The notes under the pieces are model-generated. The model saw only the letters and a list, made by a program, of their open reading frames with translations. It was not told the origin of the DNA and made no database searches. This document shows positions 17,141 through 25,402 of a stretch of DNA of 37,317 nt, one piece after another. Each line of letters starts with the position of its first letter. Position 1 is the stretch's first letter. The translations under genes were made by a program, and so were the position numbers. Source of the stretch: DALYDK01 sp964477125 (GTDB lineage: Bacteria > Patescibacteriota > Saccharimonadia > Saccharimonadales > CAIOMD01); assembly GCA_964477125.1 (NCBI GenBank), contig CAYZCZ010000007.1, positions 1 through 37,317 of the forward strand, read 5' to 3'.

Positions 17141-17790
17141 AATTTCTCCTTATTAAATAAAATATTCCAATTTCTACAATGTTTAATTAATTGTGATGGG
17201 TGAGTTATATAATTCTCATCTTTATTAATGGCATTTATCACTTCCTGCTTATCAATCCCTTCGGCGTAAATATATGCATTTGTAATATTGCCAAAAAACT
17301 TCGGACCGATAGTTATCCTTGTAAACCTTTCAGTTTCATAACCAATTACTAATAAATCTGTTAGTTTTGTGGCCAAACTATTTGGTAATATACCAGCAAT
17401 GTGATTGTCCGTTCCAACACCAAAAACAGCAACTACATGCTTTGATGTATCGGCAAAATGGGAAGCATTATCATGGAATAATGATACGGTTTCTTCTAAG
17501 GTGCCTCCGGTGGGTTTAATTGTTTCTATAAACTCTTTGCAATAACGTGTAATACCTAGTTTTCGTAATAAATTCGCATTAGAGTCCGGCGAATCATAAT
17601 TTACAAATCTTTCATCGGCTAGCATAACGGTAATGTTACTCCGTAAGCTCTTATCAACATTGGCTAGAGCACCGACCCCTACCTCGGCACTTGACCCACC
17701 ACTTAAAAGAACGAGAGTTTGTTGACTAGCTAAGATATTGATAGCCTTGGATATTTCATTTACGGCTTCTGCCTTTGTGCATAGAGTCAT
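17137..17790 (-). CDS. pgl: 6-phosphogluconolactonase
   Basis: 217 residues, SOL/DevB type. It hydrolyses 6-phosphogluconolactone, the step between Zwf and Gnd. LVLLSGGSSAEVG (phosphate-binding glycine loop), VMLADERFVNYDSPDSNANL and FGVGTDNHIAGILPNS (the family's GxGxDGHxASLFP with D-N for D-G) are visible. It is the first gene of a three-gene operon with gnd and zwf. TATACT 8 nt upstream of the ATG suggests that the operon message is leaderless. Confidence 0.93.
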   Translation of the reverse strand: MTLCTKAEAVNEISKAINILASQQTLVLLSGGSSAEVGVGALANVDKSLRSNITVMLADERFVNYDSPDSNANLLRKLGITRYCKEFIETIKPTGGTLEETVSLFHDNASHFADTSKHVVAVFGVGTDNHIAGILPNSLATKLTDLLVIGYETERFTRITIGPKFFGNITNAYIYAEGIDKQEVINAINKDENYITHPSQLIKHCRNWNILFNKEKL

Positions 17791-17798
17791 TGCTAGTT

Positions 17799-17804
17799 AG
17801 TATA
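17799..17804 (-). promoter_or_regulatory. -10 box TATACT of the pgl-gnd-zwf operon
   Basis: On the minus strand TATACT is followed by 8 nt and the pgl ATG at 17790. There is no Shine-Dalgarno sequence before pgl, although gnd inside the operon has one. Confidence 0.55.
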
Positions 17805-17893
17805 CGCGATTGAATTAATTACTCCCACCCAACCGTTGCCACAATATAGTGTTGCAATGATAACCATGACTATTCATACGCACACTGATGTAG

Positions 17894-17914
17894 TGTTTGA
17901 CCTATTGTCAAACA
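17894..17914. repeat. perfect inverted repeat, 8-bp arms
   Basis: TGTTTGAC, five bases, GTCAAACA. It lies inside the small ORF at 17857-17955. It could be an operator-like site or an RNA hairpin; there is no T-run after it, so it is not a terminator. Confidence 0.5.
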
Positions 17915-18139
17915 ATAATCAATTCCTAAAAAGCCAAGTAGGAAAAATAGTCTAAGGAATATTGTTGCCCCCTTCAGCCAAGGTAGCCAATTGATGATGT
18001 CACAAAGCACCCAGGGACTACTTATTATTTGGCAAAGCATTTACCCAAGCTAGGTCATTACTTAACGAATTTATCGACAAAAGTATCATATTCCGAAATT
18101 ACAGGTATATAGTTAATGACATAGTCCGCTTTATTCTGT

Positions 18140-18145
18140 TACTAT
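18140..18145 (+). promoter_or_regulatory. -10 box TACTAT of the hydrolase gene
   Basis: TACTAT ends 6 nt before the GTG at 18152. The arrangement TACTAT-TTTAA-start is nearly identical to that before the heliorhodopsin gene, and supports GTG as start. Confidence 0.55.
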
Positions 18146-18151
18146 TTTAAA

Positions 18152-18880
18152 GTGAATAAGCAAATTAAAATAGACTGCCAAGGATACCAGATATCTGCTG
18201 ATTTATATGAAGCCAACCAATCAAATACGGTTTTGCTAATACTACCCGGATATACATCAACCAAGAACGACCAGAAGGATTTTACTATTTCTATGGTAGA
18301 AAAAACTGGATATTCGGCTTTGGTAGTTGATTACAGTGGCCATGGGGAAAGTCCATTTGATCTAAAAAACACTAGACCTGCTCAACACTTACTAGAGGTT
18401 GTTGTTGCAAATGATTGGTTAGCGAATAAATATTCCAGTAAGCAAATTAATGTTATTGGAATTAGTTATGGCGGTTTTCTTGGATCACATTTATCGAACT
18501 ACCGAAACATCAATAAATTAGTGCTTCGAGCTCCAGCTATTTACAAACCCCAAGAACTATATACAACATGGGAAAATCGGTTATTAGACGAGGATGCGTA
18601 TGCTAGGCACATAAGACATTATCGTCAAAATAGTAATGAACTAGCTAAACACCCTTTATTAGTGGGGTCTAAACACCTTAACAAAAACACCCTTGTTGTT
18701 ATACACGAAAACGATGAAATTGTACCAATCCAAACAACTGATGCATATATAAATGCTTTTAACGCTGATTCATATCTAGCAAAAAAATTCATCCACTCCA
18801 CTACTTATAGCCCCGTAAGTGAGCAACAGCTAAGTAGCTACCGTGAATTTATTGCTAGTTGGCTTGTTAAAGAATCTTAA
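18152..18880 (+). CDS. alpha/beta hydrolase
   Basis: 242 residues starting with GTG. LLILPGYTSTKND forms the oxyanion region, and GISYGGFLGSH is the nucleophile elbow with the catalytic serine. VVIHENDEIVPI carries the acidic residue of the triad. The histidine is less certain: FIHSTTYSP near the C-terminus is the likeliest place. There is no signal peptide, so the enzyme is probably cytoplasmic. The substrate (ester, lipid or peptide) cannot be told. It precedes metA by 70 nt but metA has its own -10 element. Confidence 0.85.
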   Translation: MNKQIKIDCQGYQISADLYEANQSNTVLLILPGYTSTKNDQKDFTISMVEKTGYSALVVDYSGHGESPFDLKNTRPAQHLLEVVVANDWLANKYSSKQINVIGISYGGFLGSHLSNYRNINKLVLRAPAIYKPQELYTTWENRLLDEDAYARHIRHYRQNSNELAKHPLLVGSKHLNKNTLVVIHENDEIVPIQTTDAYINAFNADSYLAKKFIHSTTYSPVSEQQLSSYREFIASWLVKES

Positions 18881-18950
18881 TATAATAATATATTTTAAAA
18901 TACTCTTATCTTAAAATAGATTAATCATTCATGATATAGTCTTATATATT

Positions 18951-19922
18951 ATGCCAATTATTACTCCCAGGGGTGGTGGCAACGAAAAATTCAATGAACG
19001 GCTTATTAAAGCTGGTATTAAATTAATTTCAGAGGAAGATGCCAAATCACAAGACATAAGACCGGCTAGGATTGGCTTGCTAAACCTAATGCCCGCACCG
19101 GCCATGGAAGTAACCGAAATCCAATGGTTAAAGTGGATCGGTGGACAAAAACTACTGCAGATTGAACCAGTACTTATTAAGTTCGACAACGATAAACGGG
19201 AACGTCCTGGTTCTAGCAGACAAAAGGTTTTAAAAAGATATACCCCTTTTTCTGAAGTTGCCATTAAGGGGCTAGATGGCCTAATAGTAACTGGTGACAA
19301 CCTAGAGATTCAGCAACATATAGGTTTTGCAAGTCGTGCCCCACTACCATTTGAAGATATTCGTTACTACGAACAACTTTGCAAAGTTATAGATTGGGCA
19401 GACGAAAATGTAGGGTCAACAATATATTCATGCTTGGGTGCTCACTTTGCATTGAATTATAAATATGGTCTACCTCGTGAAGTAGGAAAAGAAAAATTTT
19501 TTGGTGTTTATGAACACGAAAAAACTAACAACTTTAGTGATTTTACAACAGGAATGAATGACACTATAAAATCTCCTCATTCCCGATGGGGGAATATTGC
19601 AGTTGACGCAGTAAACAGCGCCGAAGAACTTAGGACACTAGCTATAAATTCTTACGTAGGGTGGTTAGCTATTGAAAGTAATAACCATGCAAACGGAAAA
19701 GATTTGTTCTTACAGGGTCACCCAGAATACGATGAATTTGATTTGCATATAGAATACCAAAGAGATAAGTCCGAGGGTCGATCGATACCCGAGAACTACT
19801 ACAAAAATAATGACCCGAGAAAGGCCAATGTAGCCCTAAGCTGGCTAACAGATGCCCGTATATTACACGAAAATTGGATTGGGCAAGTTTACGCAAAATA
19901 TTCTGATCCCGAAGATATTTAG
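18951..19922 (+). CDS. metA: homoserine O-acyltransferase (MetA family)
   Basis: 323 residues. MetA enzymes acylate homoserine with acetyl- or succinyl-CoA to start methionine synthesis. The class I amidotransferase-like fold is visible: IGLLNLMPAPAMEVTE, GLDGLIVTGDNLE, LPFEDIRYYEQL, STIYSCLGAHFAL with the catalytic cysteine, FFGVYEHEK, SPHSRWGN and LFLQGHPEYDEFD with the His-Glu pair. The family usually has GAPVE where GDNLE stands, so the acyl donor or even the acceptor could differ. TGATATAGT, an extended -10, lies 10 nt before the ATG. No other methionine biosynthesis gene apart from metK is in the window. Confidence 0.87.
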   Translation: MPIITPRGGGNEKFNERLIKAGIKLISEEDAKSQDIRPARIGLLNLMPAPAMEVTEIQWLKWIGGQKLLQIEPVLIKFDNDKRERPGSSRQKVLKRYTPFSEVAIKGLDGLIVTGDNLEIQQHIGFASRAPLPFEDIRYYEQLCKVIDWADENVGSTIYSCLGAHFALNYKYGLPREVGKEKFFGVYEHEKTNNFSDFTTGMNDTIKSPHSRWGNIAVDAVNSAEELRTLAINSYVGWLAIESNNHANGKDLFLQGHPEYDEFDLHIEYQRDKSEGRSIPENYYKNNDPRKANVALSWLTDARILHENWIGQVYAKYSDPEDI

Positions 19923-19948
19923 GACTACTCCTAAAAAGTTATTAAACT

Positions 19949-21004
19949 CTAAATAGGATATAAGCTTGGATTAATATGGCGAGCATAAGAATCGTCTTCA
20001 ATTAATGGTATATATTTATCACAATTAGTCATATTAACCCGTGCTAAGCCAAGTTCAACAATACGTAATATCATAGATTCGTAATCCATTTGCAAATTAA
20101 TGTTGCAGGCATGTGTGAAATAACTAATAAAATCATTATGTGCAATGCCAGGAGTAAGGTTAGCTTCGATAAAATTTGCTACACCATTACTATCCATTCG
20201 AATATCTATTCGTCCATAATCGCGAGCCCCCAATACCCTATAAGCATCTTGTGCTAGTTTACTAACCTGTTTTTTTACAGCTATATCAGTAATTTTAATT
20301 GCCCTTTCATTATCTTCTTTTTTTACTGCGCTCCCCAATATCTTATCGCCCATATCATTTGGTTTTGTAATAATCTCCAATGGCATTACAGATAATTGAG
20401 CTTCATAGCCACTACCCATTAAACCCACAGTGAACTCACGACCTACTAAGTAAGCTTCCACCAAGGAATAAACCCCATATTTATCGTATATACTTTGCAC
20501 TTTGTTTTTAAAAGATACATAATCACGAGCTATTGAATCAGGACCAATTCCTACTCCGCCACCCTGATTATGAGGTTTTATAAAAACCGGAAAATCAATT
20601 GGTAACTGTCGGGTATTCGTGAACTCTCCAGGTCTAGCAGTAAAAAATTTAGCAGTAGGTATTAAATTGCTCTGCATTAATAATTTAGCATCAGCTTTAT
20701 TAAGGTCAAGTTCCATGGCGTTTTTTGAGGATCCACTATAATTGATACCGTTTTTGTCCAAATACTCAGACAACCAAATGTATTCATCTTTATCGCGTAT
20801 TCGTTTTACTCCCAAAATCGCTAAATCTGGTTGCCTATTTACCAAATTTTCCAAATCGCCAATACTACCCACAGCGCACAAACTAACTTTTTGATAATAC
20901 TTACTTAAAACTTCTTTTATCATCATGCCTGATTTAATTCCCATTGAACTAAAATGCACATCTTTTGCACGAACAATTTCAATACTTCTATTAATTTTTG
21001 TCAT
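19949..21004 (-). CDS. D-alanine-D-alanine ligase-like ATP-grasp protein
   Basis: 351 residues from the ATG at 21004 (MTKINRS); an in-frame ATG at 21028 is possible but lies within the region that looks like the leader. The ATP-grasp core is visible: FPVFIKPHNQGGGVGIGP (ATP-binding lysine and glycine-rich loop), VEAYLVGREFTVGLMG, LGARDYGRIDIRMD and NFIEANLTPG with Mg2+ ligands. SGSSKNAMELDLNKADAK matches the Ddl central helix. The early Gly-rich GGxSxEH segment of classical Ddl is not obvious. It may be a true Ddl or a relative acting on another amino acid. No cell-wall cluster is adjacent. Confidence 0.75.
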   Translation of the reverse strand: MTKINRSIEIVRAKDVHFSSMGIKSGMMIKEVLSKYYQKVSLCAVGSIGDLENLVNRQPDLAILGVKRIRDKDEYIWLSEYLDKNGINYSGSSKNAMELDLNKADAKLLMQSNLIPTAKFFTARPGEFTNTRQLPIDFPVFIKPHNQGGGVGIGPDSIARDYVSFKNKVQSIYDKYGVYSLVEAYLVGREFTVGLMGSGYEAQLSVMPLEIITKPNDMGDKILGSAVKKEDNERAIKITDIAVKKQVSKLAQDAYRVLGARDYGRIDIRMDSNGVANFIEANLTPGIAHNDFISYFTHACNINLQMDYESMILRIVELGLARVNMTNCDKYIPLIEDDSYARHINPSLYPI

Positions 21005-21435
21005 ACTAATACAACCCTTCAAGAGCATGGTTAAAAACCTGCTAAGCTTAATTTATTCTTTTAGTAAGACTTCACTGGCTAATAGTTGTTAACTAATTTA
21101 CGCCTAAAAACGATAGCCGAAATAATTATTTATCCAGTGCTCTGGAAATATGTATAAAACGGATAAAGAAACGAGAGTAACTTGCTAAATATATATTAAC
21201 ATTTTAAAGGATATAAGTCTAACTCCAAAGGTGCTGCCTTCCGCCTATATTTTTTATGGCACAGACTATTCCGTACAATGACTTTTAATATTATGTGAAA
21301 AATTGAAAAACTTATGCAAAATGTTTCTTCATTAAAACTTTGTAGACAAGCATTAGCTTTTTAATAAAATGTCTTTATAATTATTTTTAAAGGCTGGTAT
21401 AGCTAGCTTTGAATAACAACGATTAAGGATTAATA
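21005..21435. other. intergenic region between ddl-like gene and cydA
   Basis: About 430 bases without a convincing ORF. TATAAT at 21376-21381 is the best promoter candidate for cydA, giving a leader of about 48 nt with AAGGA (21425-21429) before the ATG. No strong hairpin, riboswitch consensus or repeat was seen. The length is unusual for this compact genome and could hold a regulatory RNA or oxygen-responsive sites. Confidence 0.5.
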
Positions 21436-22782
21436 ATGGTCAATGAAAGTCTAAATGCGGCTAGAGTCCTAATGGGTGATAGCCTCGGTTTCCATATTAT
21501 ATTTGTATTATTTGGTTTAACACTACCTATCTTAGTCAGCTGGTTCGAGTTTATGGGTCTTAAAAATAAAGATCCGAAACTAATAAGTATTGCAAAGTTC
21601 TGGTCTAAGATAATGACCGTTCTGGTTATTGCAGGTGTTATTTCCGGAACAATTATTGCACTGCAAATGTCACTTGTCTGGCCAGGTATATTAAAGTTTG
21701 GTGGTGAAGTGATTGGCTTACCGTTTTTATTTGAAACATATGCTTTTCTTATTGAAGCAGTATTTTTGGCGCTATACATGGCAACTTGGAATAGCAAGAG
21801 ATTTGCTGGTTGGAGGCACTGGGTCTTAAGTGTATTTGTAGTAATTGGAAGTACTTTAAGTGCCTATGCAATTACTAGCGTTAATGGTTTTATGAATTTA
21901 CCCAAAGGGTTTGATTATATTGATGGAAAACTGGTAAATATTAATGTATGGGAAGCAATGTTTTCCCAAACTTCATTAGTTGAGTTTTTCCATTCGATGC
22001 CCGGATATTATGTTGCTGCAACATTACTAATTATTAGCCTGTATGCATTTAAATTGCTACGTGCAAAACCTGACCAAAGATCAGCCAATAAGTATAAATA
22101 TGACTGGTTGGTTGTTCGTAAACTAATGATATTTACAGCAATGATGTTTGTACTTTCTGGAGTCACAGCAGATATTACTGGAAAATATCTTGCCAAACAT
22201 GAACCATCAAAATTGGCTGCAATCGAGCTAAATTACAATACCAGAACAAATGCACCCTTACTTATTGGCGGTGTTGCGGGCGATAATCAATCTATAAACG
22301 GACCTTATTTTGAGATTCCTAGTGCACTGAGTTTTCTTGCCGGTAATTCAGCAAAAACAGAAGTAAAAGGTTTGAATGAATATAAAAATAGCGAACTTCC
22401 TCCGCTATATATTCATACTCTTTTTGATATTAAAATGACCATCATTACATTTTTAGCTTTATTATTTATAGCATATTTTACAATTAGCAAACTTCGACCA
22501 ACTTGGCGAAATAGAAATTGGTTTCTAATACCTATAGCACTAACTAGTATTCTTGGAATAGTTATAGTGGAGCTAGGTTGGATGATGACAGAAATTGGAC
22601 GACAACCTTGGGCTGTTCGTGGATACCTTACTACTAGCGAAGCCCTTACTAAAACAAATGACATCACGAATTTTGGGTATTTTTTCCCTATTTCATACTT
22701 GGTGCTATTTATAGTAACAATCCTTGCAGTTCGGAAAATCATTCAGGAGCAGTCTAAAAATGAAAAAAGGAGCACCAAATGA
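21436..22782 (+). CDS. cydA: cytochrome bd-type quinol oxidase subunit I
   Basis: 448 residues, shorter than the E. coli subunit (522), mainly through a reduced region between the middle helices. It carries hemes and reduces O2 with electrons from quinol in the cytoplasmic membrane. Candidate heme ligands are H20 (LGFHIIFVLFGLT), H186 (FFHSMPGYYVAATLL) and M334 (FDIKMTIITF). The quinol-oxidase signature GRQPW is at 388-392 followed by AVRGYLTTSEAL. The start has a good Shine-Dalgarno (AAGGA). The stop overlaps the next start (ATGA), so the two genes are translationally coupled and presumably form one complex. Confidence 0.93.
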   Translation: MVNESLNAARVLMGDSLGFHIIFVLFGLTLPILVSWFEFMGLKNKDPKLISIAKFWSKIMTVLVIAGVISGTIIALQMSLVWPGILKFGGEVIGLPFLFETYAFLIEAVFLALYMATWNSKRFAGWRHWVLSVFVVIGSTLSAYAITSVNGFMNLPKGFDYIDGKLVNINVWEAMFSQTSLVEFFHSMPGYYVAATLLIISLYAFKLLRAKPDQRSANKYKYDWLVVRKLMIFTAMMFVLSGVTADITGKYLAKHEPSKLAAIELNYNTRTNAPLLIGGVAGDNQSINGPYFEIPSALSFLAGNSAKTEVKGLNEYKNSELPPLYIHTLFDIKMTIITFLALLFIAYFTISKLRPTWRNRNWFLIPIALTSILGIVIVELGWMMTEIGRQPWAVRGYLTTSEALTKTNDITNFGYFFPISYLVLFIVTILAVRKIIQEQSKNEKRSTK

Positions 22783-23294
22783 TAGCTGTATATGCACTTT
22801 TCTTTATACCACTAATTATTTTTGTTTTAGCTTTTTTATATGAGACTTTCTTGAGCTTTAGAAGATTACAGAATATTAAAGTTGGCAAGCAGGGCTACGT
22901 ACATGCAACATGGGAAGTAACCCATACGCTACTAGTATTTGCTCTTGTTGTACTTATTATGATGTTTACAAAATCAATAGATGCACTATCATCAACAATA
23001 TTTGTAACTACATTTTTAGCAGCAGTTGCCCTAATTATTAGATCAATCTGCTATACATATATATTTTATGTTAGAAAATCACAAAAAACTTCCTGGGTAG
23101 ATTGGTTATTCGCAGTAAGCCATGTAGTAGCTGCTTTATTTTTAGTTATAACTGTTATAAAAATAGTATGGTTTCTTGTCAAACAAAGCCCTGAAGCTAA
23201 CTTACAATTTGTCCCAATGTTTATTCCCGGACTTATCTTGGTACTAGTTATATGTGCACTTCCAATGTTCTACTTATATTCTACGAAGGAATGA
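22779..23294 (+). CDS. half-size membrane partner of CydA (CydB-like position)
   Basis: 171 residues with about five hydrophobic helices (about 3-23, 47-64, 70-92, 106-126, 144-166). CydB proteins normally have 330-380 residues and eight or nine helices, so this is about half. It starts inside the cydA stop, so it is very likely the second subunit. Features include ATWEVTHTLLVFALVVL in helix 2 and SHVVAALFLVITVIK in helix 4, both with a histidine. I cannot see a clear CydB signature; it could be a truncated or very divergent CydB or an unrelated replacement. The 3' end overlaps the convergent gene by 14 nt. Confidence 0.7.
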   Translation: MIAVYALFFIPLIIFVLAFLYETFLSFRRLQNIKVGKQGYVHATWEVTHTLLVFALVVLIMMFTKSIDALSSTIFVTTFLAAVALIIRSICYTYIFYVRKSQKTSWVDWLFAVSHVVAALFLVITVIKIVWFLVKQSPEANLQFVPMFIPGLILVLVICALPMFYLYSTKE

Positions 23295-23646
23295 CCGGTG
23301 GAGTATCGCTCTCAACAAACAAGGCAAGGCCAACATTTACTAAAATTAAAAATACAACCACTGAATAGGTCTTGATGCTCATTTTCTTACGACCTAAAAA
23401 TAGTAGTACAAGAATTGCGACAAGAATTCCTAACTTTGATCCAACAATTGCCATATTCATAGTTTCCTCATTAGCCTGCAATAAGCCAACCAGCAATAGA
23501 CCTGTCACTAACTGAGTTAAACCACTATGTAACATTAAGGGTGTAGTTTGTTTGACCTGACTTTTTACTTGGGCTAGACTACCACCCAATAGCCCTGCCA
23601 TACCAATTAGGTGAACATATAATGTGATTGTAATTGCTGTTTCCAT
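23281..23646 (-). CDS. four-helix membrane protein
   Basis: 121 residues with four hydrophobic helices (about 4-24, 37-55, 64-84, 91-110). The first contains LYVHLIGMAGLLGGSL, with a histidine near the membrane as in CopD/DUF-type small membrane proteins that bind heme or metal. The middle loop FLGRKKMSIK is basic and probably cytoplasmic. It is convergent with, and overlaps, the CydA partner gene. No function is assigned; a relation to respiration or metal handling is only suggested by position. Confidence 0.65.
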   Translation of the reverse strand: METAITITLYVHLIGMAGLLGGSLAQVKSQVKQTTPLMLHSGLTQLVTGLLLVGLLQANEETMNMAIVGSKLGILVAILVLLFLGRKKMSIKTYSVVVFLILVNVGLALFVESDTPPVIPS

Positions 23647-23714
23647 GAATAATATTTAAGCATAAACGATACCTAGTTCCTAACAAATCTATATATTTAT
23701 GCTTAACTGTACAT

Positions 23715-23999
23715 ATGCCAAAATACATGACGTATGTTGAAAAAATTTTTAAAACAAAAGGTGGCAAAATTGTCATTTGGCAGTTCCCAAATATCCCAAT
23801 AATTGTTTGGGGAGTAAGTTTGGTTATTACAAAAATTTTCAACGAAGGGACTATTCATACCCTAGCTAGCACAATATCTTTTGGGGCAATCTTTACCTGG
23901 GCCTATCTTGAAATTTTTCAGGGAGTGAACTATTTTAGACGGGCTTTGGGCATAGTTGTTTTAGCAGTGACTTTATTTGGAAAAATAAATACACTATAA
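23715..23999 (+). CDS. small membrane protein, unknown function
   Basis: 94 residues with three hydrophobic segments (about 27-40, 49-64, 75-91). A conserved-looking stretch WAYLEIFQGVNYFRRALG lies between segments 2 and 3, and WQFPNIPIIVWG between the N-terminal charged part and segment 1. TATGCT at 23698-23703 is 11 nt before the ATG. I have the impression that it is a small conserved Saccharibacteria protein, but no function is known to me. Confidence 0.65.
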   Translation: MPKYMTYVEKIFKTKGGKIVIWQFPNIPIIVWGVSLVITKIFNEGTIHTLASTISFGAIFTWAYLEIFQGVNYFRRALGIVVLAVTLFGKINTL

Positions 24000-24017
24000 A
24001 AAAAACTGCCGAAAAGC

Positions 24018-24023
24018 TATAAT
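24018..24023 (+). promoter_or_regulatory. -10 box TATAAT of the VIT transporter gene
   Basis: A consensus TATAAT ends 8 nt before the ATG at 24032. No Shine-Dalgarno sequence is present, so a leaderless mRNA is predicted. Confidence 0.6.
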
Positions 24024-24031
24024 TTATAACA

Positions 24032-24754
24032 ATGACAAAAATTGAATATCTTAGCCCCGATTTTGATCCAAACTTTAAACGTTCGGGAGCTAAACTAAAC
24101 TGGTTAAGAGCGTCTGTATTGGGCGCAAATGATGGCATTGTCTCTATTGCAGGCTTAGTTGTGGGTGTAGCTGGTGCTACTGATTCCAGGAGTATTATAT
24201 TAACTGCTGGTATAGCTGGTGTAGTAGCCGGAGCAATTTCTATGGCAGCTGGTGAATACGTTTCAGTTAGTAGCCAAAGAGATACCGAAAAAGCATATAT
24301 TGAAAAAGAGCGTCAAGAACTACAAAACGACCCCGATGGTGAACTATTAGAATTAGCTAGTATTTATCAAGCTAAGGGTCTAAAAAAAGATACTGCCCTG
24401 AAAGTTGCCAAAGAGCTTACTGCCCATGACGTTTTCGCCGCCCACCTAGATGCTGAACTCAATATCGACCCTAATGACCTTACAAACCCATGGCATGCAG
24501 CAATTGCCTCGGCATTAGCCTTTCTGTCTGGGGCAATAATCCCAATGGTTGCAATCACCTTACCACCAAGTTCTATACGTGTACCAATCACCTTTGCTTC
24601 GGTCATATTAGCCCTAGCCATTACTGGTATCGTAAGTGCTCATGTGGGTGGAGCCAACAAATTAAAAGCTACATTAAGAGTAGTCCTTGGTGGTGCATTA
24701 GCTATGATAATAACCTATGGAATTGGTAAGCTTTTTGGCGTTAGTGGCATATAG
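24032..24754 (+). CDS. VIT1/CCC1 family iron/manganese transporter
   Basis: 240 residues with five membrane helices, as in the VIT1/CCC1 family. LRASVLGANDGIVSIAGLVVG is the typical first helix with the conserved aspartate. GAISMAAGEYVSVSSQRD is the second-helix signature, and the charged cytoplasmic segment about 85-150 (KERQELQNDPDGE and following) corresponds to the metal-binding domain. Family members move Fe2+ or Mn2+ out of the cytoplasm or into compartments, here presumably export. An NRAMP-type importer and a Fur-family regulator lie within 6 kb, suggesting a metal homeostasis set. Confidence 0.92.
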   Translation: MTKIEYLSPDFDPNFKRSGAKLNWLRASVLGANDGIVSIAGLVVGVAGATDSRSIILTAGIAGVVAGAISMAAGEYVSVSSQRDTEKAYIEKERQELQNDPDGELLELASIYQAKGLKKDTALKVAKELTAHDVFAAHLDAELNIDPNDLTNPWHAAIASALAFLSGAIIPMVAITLPPSSIRVPITFASVILALAITGIVSAHVGGANKLKATLRVVLGGALAMIITYGIGKLFGVSGI

Positions 24755-24874
24755 TAACTAATAAATTAAAATTAAAACGCACCCCTATATAAATGACTAA
24801 TTTGTAGCTGTTTAATTGTCAGTAATAAGCGTATAATCCAACTATTAACAGCTACCAGGCTACAAAGGAGTTTT

Positions 24875-25384
24875 ATGGATGATCAAAATCAAGTGCCTAC
24901 AAACGAAATAAGCAATGAAGTACCGACAAAAGACAGTCCAAAAAAACCGGTGACAAAAAAGAAAAGTAAAGTTGGCTTAATAATTGGAATTGTTGTTGCT
25001 GTACTTTTAGTTATTGGTTTACTAATTGGCTGGGGTGTTATGACGGTTATGAATACGGCCAATGCACCCGCCAAAACGAGTAGTGAATTAATCAGTGATA
25101 TCCAGACAAATAAGTCTACTGAAGCATATAATTTGCTATCAAACGAAACCAAGTCTAACGTTACTCAAGAAGAATTCAGCCAACTCGTAAATCAAATCGG
25201 ACCTATATTAAACGGTACCCCAAAGACGGTTAACAAACAAATTCAAACTAACAATGGCAAAACAACAGCGACAGTAACCTACGAAATCGCCGGTAGTGAT
25301 AATAAAACCTACACAATCAAAGTAGACCTCGCTAAAAATGAAGGAGTTTGGCAAGTTGTAGAGTTTAATAGTACGGAAAAATAA
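24875..25384 (+). CDS. membrane-anchored extracytoplasmic protein, DUF4878-like
   Basis: 169 residues. The first about 33 are polar and lysine-rich, followed by one membrane helix (about 34-57) and a folded outer domain. The outer part reads SELISDIQTNKSTEAYNLLS then TQEEFSQLVNQIGPILNG and ends in strands including WQVVEF, the layout of NTF2-like DUF4878/DUF3887 domains. The start has AAAGGAG, and TATAAT at 24832-24837 gives a leader of about 30 nt. The next gene follows after 18 nt with its own Shine-Dalgarno. No function is known; binding of a small ligand or peptide outside the cell is possible. Confidence 0.65.
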   Translation: MDDQNQVPTNEISNEVPTKDSPKKPVTKKKSKVGLIIGIVVAVLLVIGLLIGWGVMTVMNTANAPAKTSSELISDIQTNKSTEAYNLLSNETKSNVTQEEFSQLVNQIGPILNGTPKTVNKQIQTNNGKTTATVTYEIAGSDNKTYTIKVDLAKNEGVWQVVEFNSTEK

Positions 25385-25402
25385 TTAAATAAGGAGTGTT
25401 AA

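Larger units (their letters stand above)
17857..18150 (+). pseudogene. candidate 32-codon ORF or decayed gene of about 98 codons
   Basis: TATAGT (17845-17850) lies 6 nt before an ATG at 17857, the same spacing as the leaderless genes nearby. The ORF reads MITMTIHTHTDVV and continues to QVGKIV, ending at a TAA (17953-17955) after 32 codons. The same frame then stays meaningful-looking, GILLPPSAKVAN, two TGA stops (17992-17997), then CHKAPRDYLLFGKAFTQ and further to a TAA at 18148-18150. Three stops in one otherwise open frame suggest a decayed gene of about 98 codons; the first part alone could still be a real small protein. I recognise no homologue. Confidence 0.35.

Noticed and set aside
17894..17914. 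Terminator for the small ORF or the hydrolase region
   Set aside because: The inverted repeat is inside a candidate ORF and has no T-run on either strand.
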